A stretch of 64,000 nucleotides of DNA from Geobacter sp. (GTDB lineage: Bacteria; Desulfobacterota; Desulfuromonadia; Geobacterales; Geobacteraceae): NCBI GenBank assembly GCA_003314535.1, contig POSG01000002.1, forward strand, positions 62,001 to 126,000. Reading direction: 5' to 3'. Of this stretch, positions 35,432-43,038 are shown piece by piece. The translations under genes and the position numbers were made by a program. Numbering within the stretch: position 1 is the stretch's first letter; each line of letters starts with the position of its first letter. Under the pieces are notes generated by a model, which was given only the letters and a program-made list of their open reading frames with translations, was not told where the DNA came from and did no database searches.

Positions 35432-36226
35432 ATGATTGATCCAACAGCCCATATCAGTCCTTCTGCCCAGATTGAAGAAAATGTCACTATAGGCCCTAAC
35501 GTTCAAGTGGGCGATCACAGTCGTATTGGAAGCGGTACCGTTATAATGGCAAATGCAATCGTAGGTCCATGGACCACCCTCGGGCGTGACAACACTGTCC
35601 ATTATGGCGCAATAATCGGCCACGATCCTCAGGATTTCGGCTATAACGGAGAAGAAAGTTACCTGGAAGTGGGCGATGGGAATTCGTTCAGGGAGTATGT
35701 AACTGTTCATCGAGGCAATCGCAGTGGGAGCAGGACCGAAATCGGAAATCAAAACTATTTCATGGTGCAGTCTCACGTTGCCCACAACTGCACGATCGGA
35801 AACCATATAATACTTGCCGGCGGCTCTCTGCTTGCCGGACATGTCACTGTCGACGACCGGGCCATAATTTCCGGCAACTGTGTTGTTCACCAGTTCTGCC
35901 ATTTGGGTGCTCTTTCCATGATGCGAGGTCTGTCACGTACTTCCCGTGATGTGCCTCCCTTCTGTATAATGGATGAAACGCACACAGTGCGGGCCATAAA
36001 TCTTGTCGGGTTGCGTCGCAACGGGTTTGACGCCGCACGAGTGAGGGCTTTGAGGAACGCTTTCAAGTTGCTGTTCCGTGGAGGTCCCAACATGAAAGAA
36101 AACCTGGAACTCGCCGAAACCGAATTGTCCATGACGCAAGATGTTCGGCAGTTGATTGATTTTATTAAAAATTCAAAAAGAGGAGTCTGTTTCGGGAAGG
36201 GCGGGACCACCCCCGATTTCGACTAG
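35432..36226 (+). CDS. lpxA: LpxA-like acyl-ACP--UDP-N-acetylglucosamine O-acyltransferase
   Basis: A 264-aa left-handed beta-helix protein with hexapeptide repeats over residues 1-190 and an alpha-helical C-terminus. The catalytic His segment is MVQSHVAHNCTIGNH, and HQFCHLGALSMM and GLRRNGF follow as in LpxA, which starts lipid A synthesis. The usual lpxD-fabZ-lpxB neighbours are absent, and the DETHTVRAINLVGL region differs from the common KVTG...GLN version. It may be a second LpxA or a paralogue with another acceptor. Confidence 0.8.
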   Translation: MIDPTAHISPSAQIEENVTIGPNVQVGDHSRIGSGTVIMANAIVGPWTTLGRDNTVHYGAIIGHDPQDFGYNGEESYLEVGDGNSFREYVTVHRGNRSGSRTEIGNQNYFMVQSHVAHNCTIGNHIILAGGSLLAGHVTVDDRAIISGNCVVHQFCHLGALSMMRGLSRTSRDVPPFCIMDETHTVRAINLVGLRRNGFDAARVRALRNAFKLLFRGGPNMKENLELAETELSMTQDVRQLIDFIKNSKRGVCFGKGGTTPDFD

Positions 36227-36243
36227 AGAAAGGTTGGAAAACC

Positions 36244-37572
36244 ATGACAGATTTTAATCCGCTACGTCAGTTGCCATGTCCGGGAGGGTACGGGAAAGGC
36301 GATGTGTTCGTATTGTTTGGTGAGCTTTTCGGCCGGGGTTATGCAAACGGACTTGTGGATGAAGCCCGCAGGGCCGGGATGACGATATTGGGCATCACCG
36401 TTGGGAGACGTGAAAGTGACGGTACACTGCGGCCTCTTACAAAAGATGAACTGGCAATAGCCCAGGAGTCATTGGGCGGGAAGATAATCAACATTCCGCT
36501 TGAAGCAGGATTTGATCTGGATAAATCCGCAACCGGGATCACTCCGGCGGATCAGTTAAAGGGAATAAAGTCGGATGGCTGGGAAGATGCTGCCCTGGAC
36601 TGGACAGCAATTGAGGAGTCAAGGAAATCAGGCGTGGAACGTTTTACCTCGGCACTTTCCAGTGTCATGCACGAACTTGATGCACTCATTCCGGACAGCG
36701 CGAATGTTCTTTTTTCGCATACAATGGCAGGCGGGATACCTCGCGCCAGAGTTTTGATGCCGGTTCTCAACAGGGTATTCAAAGGAACAGGCGACAGATA
36801 CACACCTTCCGAATCTTTTTGGACGTCGGAACTTGGTAGATTATGTGCTATTTCTTTTGATGAGGTGACGGCAGACACCTTTCAATACCTCATCGATTAC
36901 TCGAGGTTAATTCGTGAGCGTGTTGCCGCAAGTGGCGGTAAGGTAGCGTACACCGCCTACGGTTACCATGGTTGCGAAGTTCTTGTAAACGGTGAGTATT
37001 GCTGGCAGACATATACCCCGTATTTGCAGGGTTGGGCAAAGATGAGACTTGAAGTGATTGCCTCGGAGGCCTGGAAGAAGGGAATCAATGCAACGGTGTT
37101 CAATTGCCCTGAAATACAGACGAATTCAAGTGCGTTGTTTCTCGGTGTTGAAATATCACTGTACCCTCTGATATCGGCACTCATGAAAGAAGGGGGCGGA
37201 GCTGTTGCGGACGGCATTAGTAAAGCCTGCCAGAATCTCCTTAAAGACGATGTGGCGCTCGATGATCTGCTGGCAGCGGCGAACGCTTATCTTTCGAACG
37301 CGATCCAGGAATATTTTCGCGATTTTTCCACGTGGCCTCTTCACAACACCGCTCAGCAGTCTTCCCTGATGCTTGCCAGCGCCGGAGCCATGCTGGACAT
37401 GAACCGAGACTCGAAGAACATAGTATGCGCGGAACTTTCACGGGAGGTGTTCAAAGCTGTTGGGCACCTGATTTTTCATACATCCTGGGAACCTGGAGCG
37501 CCGGTCTTGTGGCTCAACCATGACATAGTCGCACGTCAAATTCTGGCCTCCGAACAGGCCAGCGAGGTTTGA
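36244..37572 (+). CDS. Conserved 442-aa protein with an N-terminal Rossmann-like segment (possible FabMG-family reductase)
   Basis: I do not firmly recognise this protein. Its first 60 residues (PCPGGYGKGDVFVLFGELFGRGYANGLVDEARRAGMTILGITVGRR) look like a nucleotide-binding alpha/beta start; later SHTMAGGIPRARVLMPVLNRVFKG and YTAYGYHGCEVLVNGEYCWQTYTPYLQGWAKM are distinctive conserved-looking blocks. From memory, proteins of this look are sometimes labelled 'enoyl-ACP reductase FabMG family'; I cannot confirm that. No signal peptide or membrane helix. It follows the LpxA-like gene by 17 bases and overlaps the region before a REC-PilZ gene, so the three are probably one operon. Confidence 0.85.
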   Translation: MTDFNPLRQLPCPGGYGKGDVFVLFGELFGRGYANGLVDEARRAGMTILGITVGRRESDGTLRPLTKDELAIAQESLGGKIINIPLEAGFDLDKSATGITPADQLKGIKSDGWEDAALDWTAIEESRKSGVERFTSALSSVMHELDALIPDSANVLFSHTMAGGIPRARVLMPVLNRVFKGTGDRYTPSESFWTSELGRLCAISFDEVTADTFQYLIDYSRLIRERVAASGGKVAYTAYGYHGCEVLVNGEYCWQTYTPYLQGWAKMRLEVIASEAWKKGINATVFNCPEIQTNSSALFLGVEISLYPLISALMKEGGGAVADGISKACQNLLKDDVALDDLLAAANAYLSNAIQEYFRDFSTWPLHNTAQQSSLMLASAGAMLDMNRDSKNIVCAELSREVFKAVGHLIFHTSWEPGAPVLWLNHDIVARQILASEQASEV

Positions 37573-37577
37573 GGTTC

Positions 37578-38279
37578 ATGCCCGGAAATATACTCATAGT
37601 TGATGACGTGGTTATGTTCCTTGAAATCCAGAAAGGTTTTCTCAAGATGTCTTCACTCAACATCCTCTGTGCACGGGATGGTTTGGAAGCACTAGGAATT
37701 GCAAAGGAAAACAAGCTCGTCCTAGTTGTTACCGACTTGCATATGCCAAACATGAATGGTTCTGACTTGTGCAAGTCGATAAAAAGAGATCGCGAACTTG
37801 GGGAAATCCCGGTAGTGATGACCACCAGCGCTGGGAAGAATGAGGACCTCGAAACCTGCAGGGGGGCAGGGTGTGACGCCTTGCTTACCAAGCCTCTTGA
37901 AAGGAATTCTTATCTGAATACTGTTCGCAGGTTCGTTCCTGAATTGGACCGTCGGGAAGCCAGGTATCCATTCGAAGCTGCTGTTCGCTTTCAGGCTTTT
38001 CGTGTCAACATGACCGGGACGGTTCGGAACCTCAGCAGAAACGGCATATATATCGCGACCGAATATGCACTTGAAACGGGGACAGAAATTACTCTGGTTT
38101 TCCCGCTGGATAAAGAAGGCAACGTCTTGGTTCAGGCAAAAGGTTCGGTACGCTGGCGAAATTATGGCGAAGGCAGTAATAAAAACAACTTGCCATCAGG
38201 TTTTGGCATCGAGTTCGTCGCTTTCGCAGGCGAATCAAAGCGGAATCTCGATCGTTATCTGGCAAAACTCGCTTATTGA
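37578..38279 (+). CDS. Receiver-PilZ response regulator (c-di-GMP-binding)
   Basis: A 233-aa protein with an N-terminal receiver (NILIVDDVV acidic pair; phosphoacceptor Asp in VVTDLHMPNMNG; Lys in LLTKPLE) and a C-terminal PilZ domain (about 130-232). The c-di-GMP contacts are present: RREARYPF (RxxxR) and NLSRNGIYI (the D/NxSxxG element). It would couple a phosphorelay to c-di-GMP. The ATG at 37578 is 5 bases after the previous stop; a TTG at 37569 overlapping it is possible. Confidence 0.9.
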   Translation: MPGNILIVDDVVMFLEIQKGFLKMSSLNILCARDGLEALGIAKENKLVLVVTDLHMPNMNGSDLCKSIKRDRELGEIPVVMTTSAGKNEDLETCRGAGCDALLTKPLERNSYLNTVRRFVPELDRREARYPFEAAVRFQAFRVNMTGTVRNLSRNGIYIATEYALETGTEITLVFPLDKEGNVLVQAKGSVRWRNYGEGSNKNNLPSGFGIEFVAFAGESKRNLDRYLAKLAY

Positions 38280-38325
38280 TCGGTAGGAGACACGGCCAGA
38301 ATGCCGGCTTCCGAAAGTTTCGGTA

Positions 38326-39762
38326 TCAGTCCTTCCTTAATTCTATTCCCAGTTCCTGGATTTTTTTCCTCAATGTATTCCTGTTTATTCCGAGTATATC
38401 AGCAGCCTTGACTTGGTTGCCGCGGGTTTTCTCGAGGACGAAACGAATCAGGGGACGCTCTATCTGCTCAAGCACCATGCTGTATAAATCGCCGGTCTCC
38501 ATCCTGTCAATATTGCCGAGGCAGGAGCGCAGTTTCTGATCAACAAGCGATTCCAGCGAAAGGTCTTCGCTGCGCGAGGAACCTCCAGCGTTTCGCAGTG
38601 AAGAAAAATCATCAGCTGTGAGAAGGTTGTCAGAAGAAAGTATGACTGTTCGCTTGACTGTGTTTTCGAGTTCTCGGACATTTCCGGGCCAGGCATAGCT
38701 TGACAGGAGATCAAAAGCATCCTTTGTGCACTTTTTGATCGGGATCTGCATTTCGGAACATGTCTTGGACAGGAAATACTCGATCAGCAGGGGAATGTCT
38801 TCCTTTCTCTCCCTCAGTGGAATGAGGCGGATTGGAACCACGTTGAGCCGATAAAACAGATCTTCGCGAAAGGATTTGTCTTTTACCTTACCTTCCAGGT
38901 CCTGATTCGTTGCTGCAACTATCCGCGTGTCTACGACTATGTTCTGGTTACCGCCGGTTCTCGTTATTTCCTTTTCCTGCAGCACCCTGAGTATTTTTGC
39001 CTGAAGGTCCAGGGGCATGTCACCGATTTCATCCAGAAAAATTGTGCCGCCGCTTGCCTGCTCGAATTTGCCTAGTTTTCTCTCAACCGCCCCGGTGAAG
39101 GCGCCCTTTTCGAAGCCGAAGAGCTCACTTTCAAGGAGTTCCTTCGGAATTGCAGCGCAATTTATGGCGATAAAGGGCTTCCCCAGTCTTTTGGAGTTGA
39201 AATGAATCGCCCGGGCAATAAGTTCTTTGCCCGTCCCCGATTCCCCCTGTACCAGCACGGTCATGTCGCTTGGAGCGACTTTGCCGACAGTTTTGTAAAT
39301 TTCCCTCATTGCCGGGGAATTGCCGATTATGGTCTTCTCCAGGAGATAGCGGTCTTTAAGTTCTTCTTTAAGGAGAGATACCTGGCAGGTCATTTCCCTT
39401 GCTTTTTCAATTTTTTCGATGATTGCATCAATGACATCCAGATCGAACGGTTTTGTAATGTAGTCATAGGCTCCGCGTTTCATCGCTTCGACTGCATTCT
39501 TCATGCTTGCCTCGGCAGTCATGATGACGAAAAGAAGGTCGCTCTTCATCTCCCTGGCTTTTTCAAGCAGGTCAAGACCGGAAAGGCCGGGCATCTTGAT
39601 ATCCAGAATTGCCAGGTCGTATACTCCTTTTTGAATCATGGAGAGTGCTTCGTCCCCGTTTTTCGCAAGATCCACAGAAATTCCTTTCCTTTTTAAAGCC
39701 TTGGAAAGGACCCATCTCATACTCTCTTCGTCGTCGGCAACGAGTATTCTGCTTATTGGCAT
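38326..39762 (-). CDS. ntrC: Sigma-54-dependent response regulator, NtrC family
   Basis: A 478-aa regulator: receiver (VADDEES, LAILDIKMPGLSG, YITKPFD; about 1-120), AAA+ domain (about 140-380; Walker A GESGTGKE, sigma-54 loop FEKGAFTGA, Walker B region GGTIFLDEIGDMPL) and a Fis-type HTH (about 430-475; NQVKAADILGINRNTLRKKI). It would activate sigma-54 promoters when phosphorylated by the adjacent kinase. Third gene of the dusB-ntrB-ntrC unit. Confidence 0.93.
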   Translation of the reverse strand: MPISRILVADDEESMRWVLSKALKRKGISVDLAKNGDEALSMIQKGVYDLAILDIKMPGLSGLDLLEKAREMKSDLLFVIMTAEASMKNAVEAMKRGAYDYITKPFDLDVIDAIIEKIEKAREMTCQVSLLKEELKDRYLLEKTIIGNSPAMREIYKTVGKVAPSDMTVLVQGESGTGKELIARAIHFNSKRLGKPFIAINCAAIPKELLESELFGFEKGAFTGAVERKLGKFEQASGGTIFLDEIGDMPLDLQAKILRVLQEKEITRTGGNQNIVVDTRIVAATNQDLEGKVKDKSFREDLFYRLNVVPIRLIPLRERKEDIPLLIEYFLSKTCSEMQIPIKKCTKDAFDLLSSYAWPGNVRELENTVKRTVILSSDNLLTADDFSSLRNAGGSSRSEDLSLESLVDQKLRSCLGNIDRMETGDLYSMVLEQIERPLIRFVLEKTRGNQVKAADILGINRNTLRKKIQELGIELRKD

Positions 39763-39837
39763 GATTGTCTCTCTTTATTCAGAATCTCATCCTCCGTGAA
39801 AGGAGAAATGCAAAAGATTGATGATGTAACACGCTCT

Positions 39838-40968
39838 TCATTGCAGAAGCGGCAAAAGGACCGTGAAGGTTGTCCCTCTGCCGGATTCGGAATCAACTTT
39901 TATCATTCCGCGATGTTCGGAAACAATCTTGTGGCAGATGGCAAGCCCCAACCCAGTGCCTTTCGACTTCGTTGTGAAAAAAGGCGTGAAAATATTCTCC
40001 ATCTGCTCTCCGGTCATTCCCGTGCCATTATCGGCGATATCAACGGCAACCATCCTCGATAAACGTTCCCCTTTTTTTGACATGCCGTAATCAGACACCA
40101 CACGAGTAGTGATACGTATCAAACCGTCCGAAACGACGGCCTCGACGGCATTTGTAATGAGATTCAGGAAAAGCTGGGTAAGAAGGGCTCCGTCAGCGAT
40201 GGCCGGAGGAATGCTCAGGTCAAAGTTCTGCTGAAAAGTGACCGACTTGGTTCTCGAAACATTTTTCTGCAGCATGACTATTTCACCTAGAATCTGGTTA
40301 AGGTTAACATGGCCCATTTCAAGCTTTCTTGGTGTCGAGATGCTAAGGAGCTCCTCGACTATTTTGTTTACTCTCCCGACTTCCTTAAGAATGATGGAGG
40401 TATAATCATGAAGTTCGCTTTCGACTGGAAGCTCACGCTCAAGCAGTTGGGCAGCTCCCTTGATTCCTCCCAGCGGATTTTTTATTTCGTGCGCAAGACC
40501 TGCTGCGAGCGTCCCGAGCGTTGAAAGCCTGTCTGCATGCCTTACTGCATCTTCAAGTTCGCGAATGTTGGATATATCCCGCAGGACCAGCACCGTGCCT
40601 ATTTGTTCTCCGTCTGCAAGAATCAATGGTGAAGTCGTTACATTGACGGGGGTCAGGTGGGACCCCTTTTTCAGGACGACATTTTCATGATCCGAAATGG
40701 TCATGCCGTTGGAGGATGTCTTGGACACCATTTCGGCGAGGGGTTCTTCCTTGCCAAAAAACATCGAAAAAACAGATCCCTCGGCCTGGCTGATAGACAC
40801 ACCCGTGATTTCCTCAGCTGCGGGATTCATCAGGGTGATCCTGTGTTTCATGTCGAGAACGATAACACCGTCGCCGACACTGTTTATTACGTTAGCATAG
40901 AATTCTTTGATGCTATTGTCAGGCGTTTTCAAGGGATACCCCTGAAAAGAACTCATTGATTTGTTCAA
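39838..40968 (-). CDS. ntrB: PAS-domain sensor histidine kinase, NtrB family
   Basis: A 376-aa soluble kinase: PAS domain (about 18-130; SVGDGVIVLDMKHRITLMNPAAEEI), HisKA with the phosphorylated His in LAHEIKNPLGGIKGAAQLL, and an ATPase domain with NLITNAVEAV (N box), DNGTGM (G1) and KGTGLGLAI (G2). No membrane segment, as in NtrB. The start overlaps the end of dusB by 50 bases; a second ATG 12 bases later would still overlap. Confidence 0.92.
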   Translation of the reverse strand: MNKSMSSFQGYPLKTPDNSIKEFYANVINSVGDGVIVLDMKHRITLMNPAAEEITGVSISQAEGSVFSMFFGKEEPLAEMVSKTSSNGMTISDHENVVLKKGSHLTPVNVTTSPLILADGEQIGTVLVLRDISNIRELEDAVRHADRLSTLGTLAAGLAHEIKNPLGGIKGAAQLLERELPVESELHDYTSIILKEVGRVNKIVEELLSISTPRKLEMGHVNLNQILGEIVMLQKNVSRTKSVTFQQNFDLSIPPAIADGALLTQLFLNLITNAVEAVVSDGLIRITTRVVSDYGMSKKGERLSRMVAVDIADNGTGMTGEQMENIFTPFFTTKSKGTGLGLAICHKIVSEHRGMIKVDSESGRGTTFTVLLPLLQ

Positions 40969-41902
40969 TGAGAATAGCGTAACTCACAATTTCATTTATT
41001 TTTGCGCGAAATTTTGCAGCTCCGGCCATTCCTTTCACATACCAGGCAAGATGTTTCCTCATTTCTTTTACGGCGCATTCTTCCCCGTATAAATCGCCGA
41101 GAAGAATTAGGTGCCGGAGCGCTATTCTGCATTTTTCTTCAGAAGAAGGTGGCAAGGGGGAATCTCCAGCAATGGCTGTTCCGTATTGTGCAAAAATCCA
41201 GGGATTTCCAAGCACTCCACGGGCAATCATAACTCCGTCACAGCCTGTTTCATGAAACATGTCCCGCACATCAGACCATGCAAAAATGTCGCCACTGCCG
41301 ATAACCGGTATTTTCAAAATATTTTTCAGTTCGGTAATTCTGCTCCAGTCAGAATGATCCGCAAACATCTGGGCGCGTGAACGCGGGTGGAGGGTTACGG
41401 CATCACAGCCTTCCGATTCAGCAATACAGGCGATTTCTTTGTACGTTGATTCGCATGCCGTCCATCCAGTTCGGATTTTGATAGTCAGTGGTACTGAGAT
41501 TGATTTTCTCACTGTTTCCACTATCTTGCCAGCTTTGCGGGGGTCTCTCAGCAGCGCGCTTCCAGCGCCTCCAGCAACAACTTTTCGGACCGGGCAGCCC
41601 ATGTTGATGTCTATGAGGTCGCAACTGTCTTCCACAATTCGTGCGGCTTCGGCCAGCGCTGAGGGATCATCGCCAAAAATCTGAACCCCGAGCGGGCGAT
41701 CAAAGGAATTGCTGCGCAGGAGTGGAAGGGTGTTCTTCCCGCCGCGAATCAATCCTTGCGCACTGATCATTTCCGTAAAACAGAGCGGTGCGCCTTGTTC
41801 CCTGGCTAAAGTGCGTAAAGCCAAGTCGGTAAGTCCTGCCATGGGCGCGAGTATAAGGGGAGGGTTGACGGCCAGACTGCCGATGACGAGACTTTTACTC
41901 AT
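40919..41902 (-). CDS. dusB: tRNA-dihydrouridine synthase
   Basis: A 327-aa FMN enzyme reducing uridines in tRNA D-loops. TIM-barrel motifs: LAPMAGLTDLALR, FTEMISAQGL, VQIFGDDP, DINMGCPVRKV (catalytic Cys), and a phosphate-site GSGDIFAW plus DGVMIARGVLGNPW. Gene order dusB(nifR3)-ntrB-ntrC is known from alphaproteobacteria and is repeated here. Confidence 0.94.
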   Translation of the reverse strand: MSKSLVIGSLAVNPPLILAPMAGLTDLALRTLAREQGAPLCFTEMISAQGLIRGGKNTLPLLRSNSFDRPLGVQIFGDDPSALAEAARIVEDSCDLIDINMGCPVRKVVAGGAGSALLRDPRKAGKIVETVRKSISVPLTIKIRTGWTACESTYKEIACIAESEGCDAVTLHPRSRAQMFADHSDWSRITELKNILKIPVIGSGDIFAWSDVRDMFHETGCDGVMIARGVLGNPWIFAQYGTAIAGDSPLPPSSEEKCRIALRHLILLGDLYGEECAVKEMRKHLAWYVKGMAGAAKFRAKINEIVSYAILIEQINEFFSGVSLENA

Positions 41903-41927
41903 TGTTTCCTGTTATTTAATGCCATGA

Positions 41928-41946
41928 ATGCCTAAATTTTAGGCAT
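41928..41946. repeat. Perfect palindrome overlapping the dusB promoter
   Basis: ATGCCTAAA and TTTAGGCAT are 9-bp perfect inverted repeats with one central base. They overlap the -10 edge and start-site region of the dusB promoter, where a repressor could bind. Confidence 0.7.
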
Positions 41947-41972
41947 GATAGCACATGGAAATAAAAAGGCAA
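41945..41972 (-). promoter_or_regulatory. Promoter of dusB-ntrBC
   Basis: Minus-strand TTGCCT (41967-41972), 16-bp spacer ending in TGTGC, then TATCAT (41945-41950), with an extended -10 TG. A short symmetric hairpin AAAAAGG/CCTTTTT (41963-41981) overlaps the -35. Confidence 0.55.
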
Positions 41973-42084
41973 GGCCTTTTTCAGTGATTTGATCCACGCA
42001 TGTTTGAGTTGACAGGCAAAAAAGGTGGTAAAAGCTGTTCATAAGTTTCCCGGCCTGCAATTGTGTGGGTTGAAAGCAGGGCAG

Positions 42085-42113
42085 TTGCATTAAACGAAAT
42101 TTTCCACTATTAT
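42085..42113 (+). promoter_or_regulatory. Promoter of fabI
   Basis: TTGCAT (42085-42090), 17-bp spacer, TATTAT (42108-42113), about 40 bases before the fabI ATG. Confidence 0.55.
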
Positions 42114-42153
42114 CCCTTCATGTTAGATTTTGAGTGAACTTTGGAGGGTGCCT

Positions 42154-42924
42154 ATGGGACTTCTTGAGGGGAAAAAAGCGGTAATTTTCGGGATTGCCAA
42201 CGAGAAAAGCATTGCTTGGGCCATAGCGAGGGAATTCAGGGAACAGGGAGCAGAACTTGCGTTTACCTATGCAAATGATGCAATTGCAAAGAGAATATTT
42301 CCTCTTGCCGAAAGCATTGGTGTTACGCAGGTCATTAAATGCGATGTTGCTAAGGATGAAGACATTCATGACGTGTTTGCCGGCCTGGGAAAGATATGGG
42401 ACGGATTGGACATCCTGATCCATTCGGTAGCCTTCGCGAACCGGGATGAGTTGAAGGGTTCCTTTTTGAACACATCGAGGGCCGGATTTGCCCTGGCAAT
42501 GGATATCAGCGCCTATTCCCTGATCGCCATGGTCAAGGAAGCACAACCCCTTATGAAAGTACGGGGAGGGAGTGTCCTTGCCATGACATATTACGCTTCT
42601 GAAAAGGTGTTCCCCAATTACAACGTGATGGGGGTGGCAAAGGCAGCGCTCGAAGCAAATGTAAGATACCTTGCCGAGGCTGTCGGCCCTGACAGTATCA
42701 GAGTGAATGCAATTTCCGCGGGTCCTTTAAAAACGCTGGCTGCTTCAGGAGTCGGCGGTTTTCATCAGATCGCCGCACATGTAGAGGCAAAGACACCTTT
42801 GCGTACCAATATCGAGCAGAAAGACGTTGCCGACGCGGCTCTATTTCTGTGCAGCGACCTTTCCAGGAGAATAACCGGCGGCATCCACTTCGTTGACAGC
42901 GGTTACAACATCATGGGCATGTAA
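42154..42924 (+). CDS. fabI: Enoyl-[acyl-carrier-protein] reductase (NADH)
   Basis: A 256-aa SDR completing each fatty-acid elongation cycle. Diagnostic parts are GLLEGKKAVIFGIANEKSIAWAIA at the N-terminus, SVAFANRDELKG, and the catalytic Tyr...Tyr-x-Met-Gly...Lys arrangement in YASEKVFPNYNVMGVAKAAL. The end RITGGIHFVDSGYNIMGM is typical. ATG at 42154 follows GGAGG by seven bases; upstream codons lack homology. It has its own promoter. Confidence 0.96.
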   Translation: MGLLEGKKAVIFGIANEKSIAWAIAREFREQGAELAFTYANDAIAKRIFPLAESIGVTQVIKCDVAKDEDIHDVFAGLGKIWDGLDILIHSVAFANRDELKGSFLNTSRAGFALAMDISAYSLIAMVKEAQPLMKVRGGSVLAMTYYASEKVFPNYNVMGVAKAALEANVRYLAEAVGPDSIRVNAISAGPLKTLAASGVGGFHQIAAHVEAKTPLRTNIEQKDVADAALFLCSDLSRRITGGIHFVDSGYNIMGM

Positions 42925-43038
42925 AAGTTTTTTATCCGGTGTTTCCGGATGGGCATACTTATGCTTGATTCACGCATATAATGATTCAGCAATGAAAGGA
43001 TCAGGAAAATAAAACAGCTTTACGGAAATTTTTCCGGT

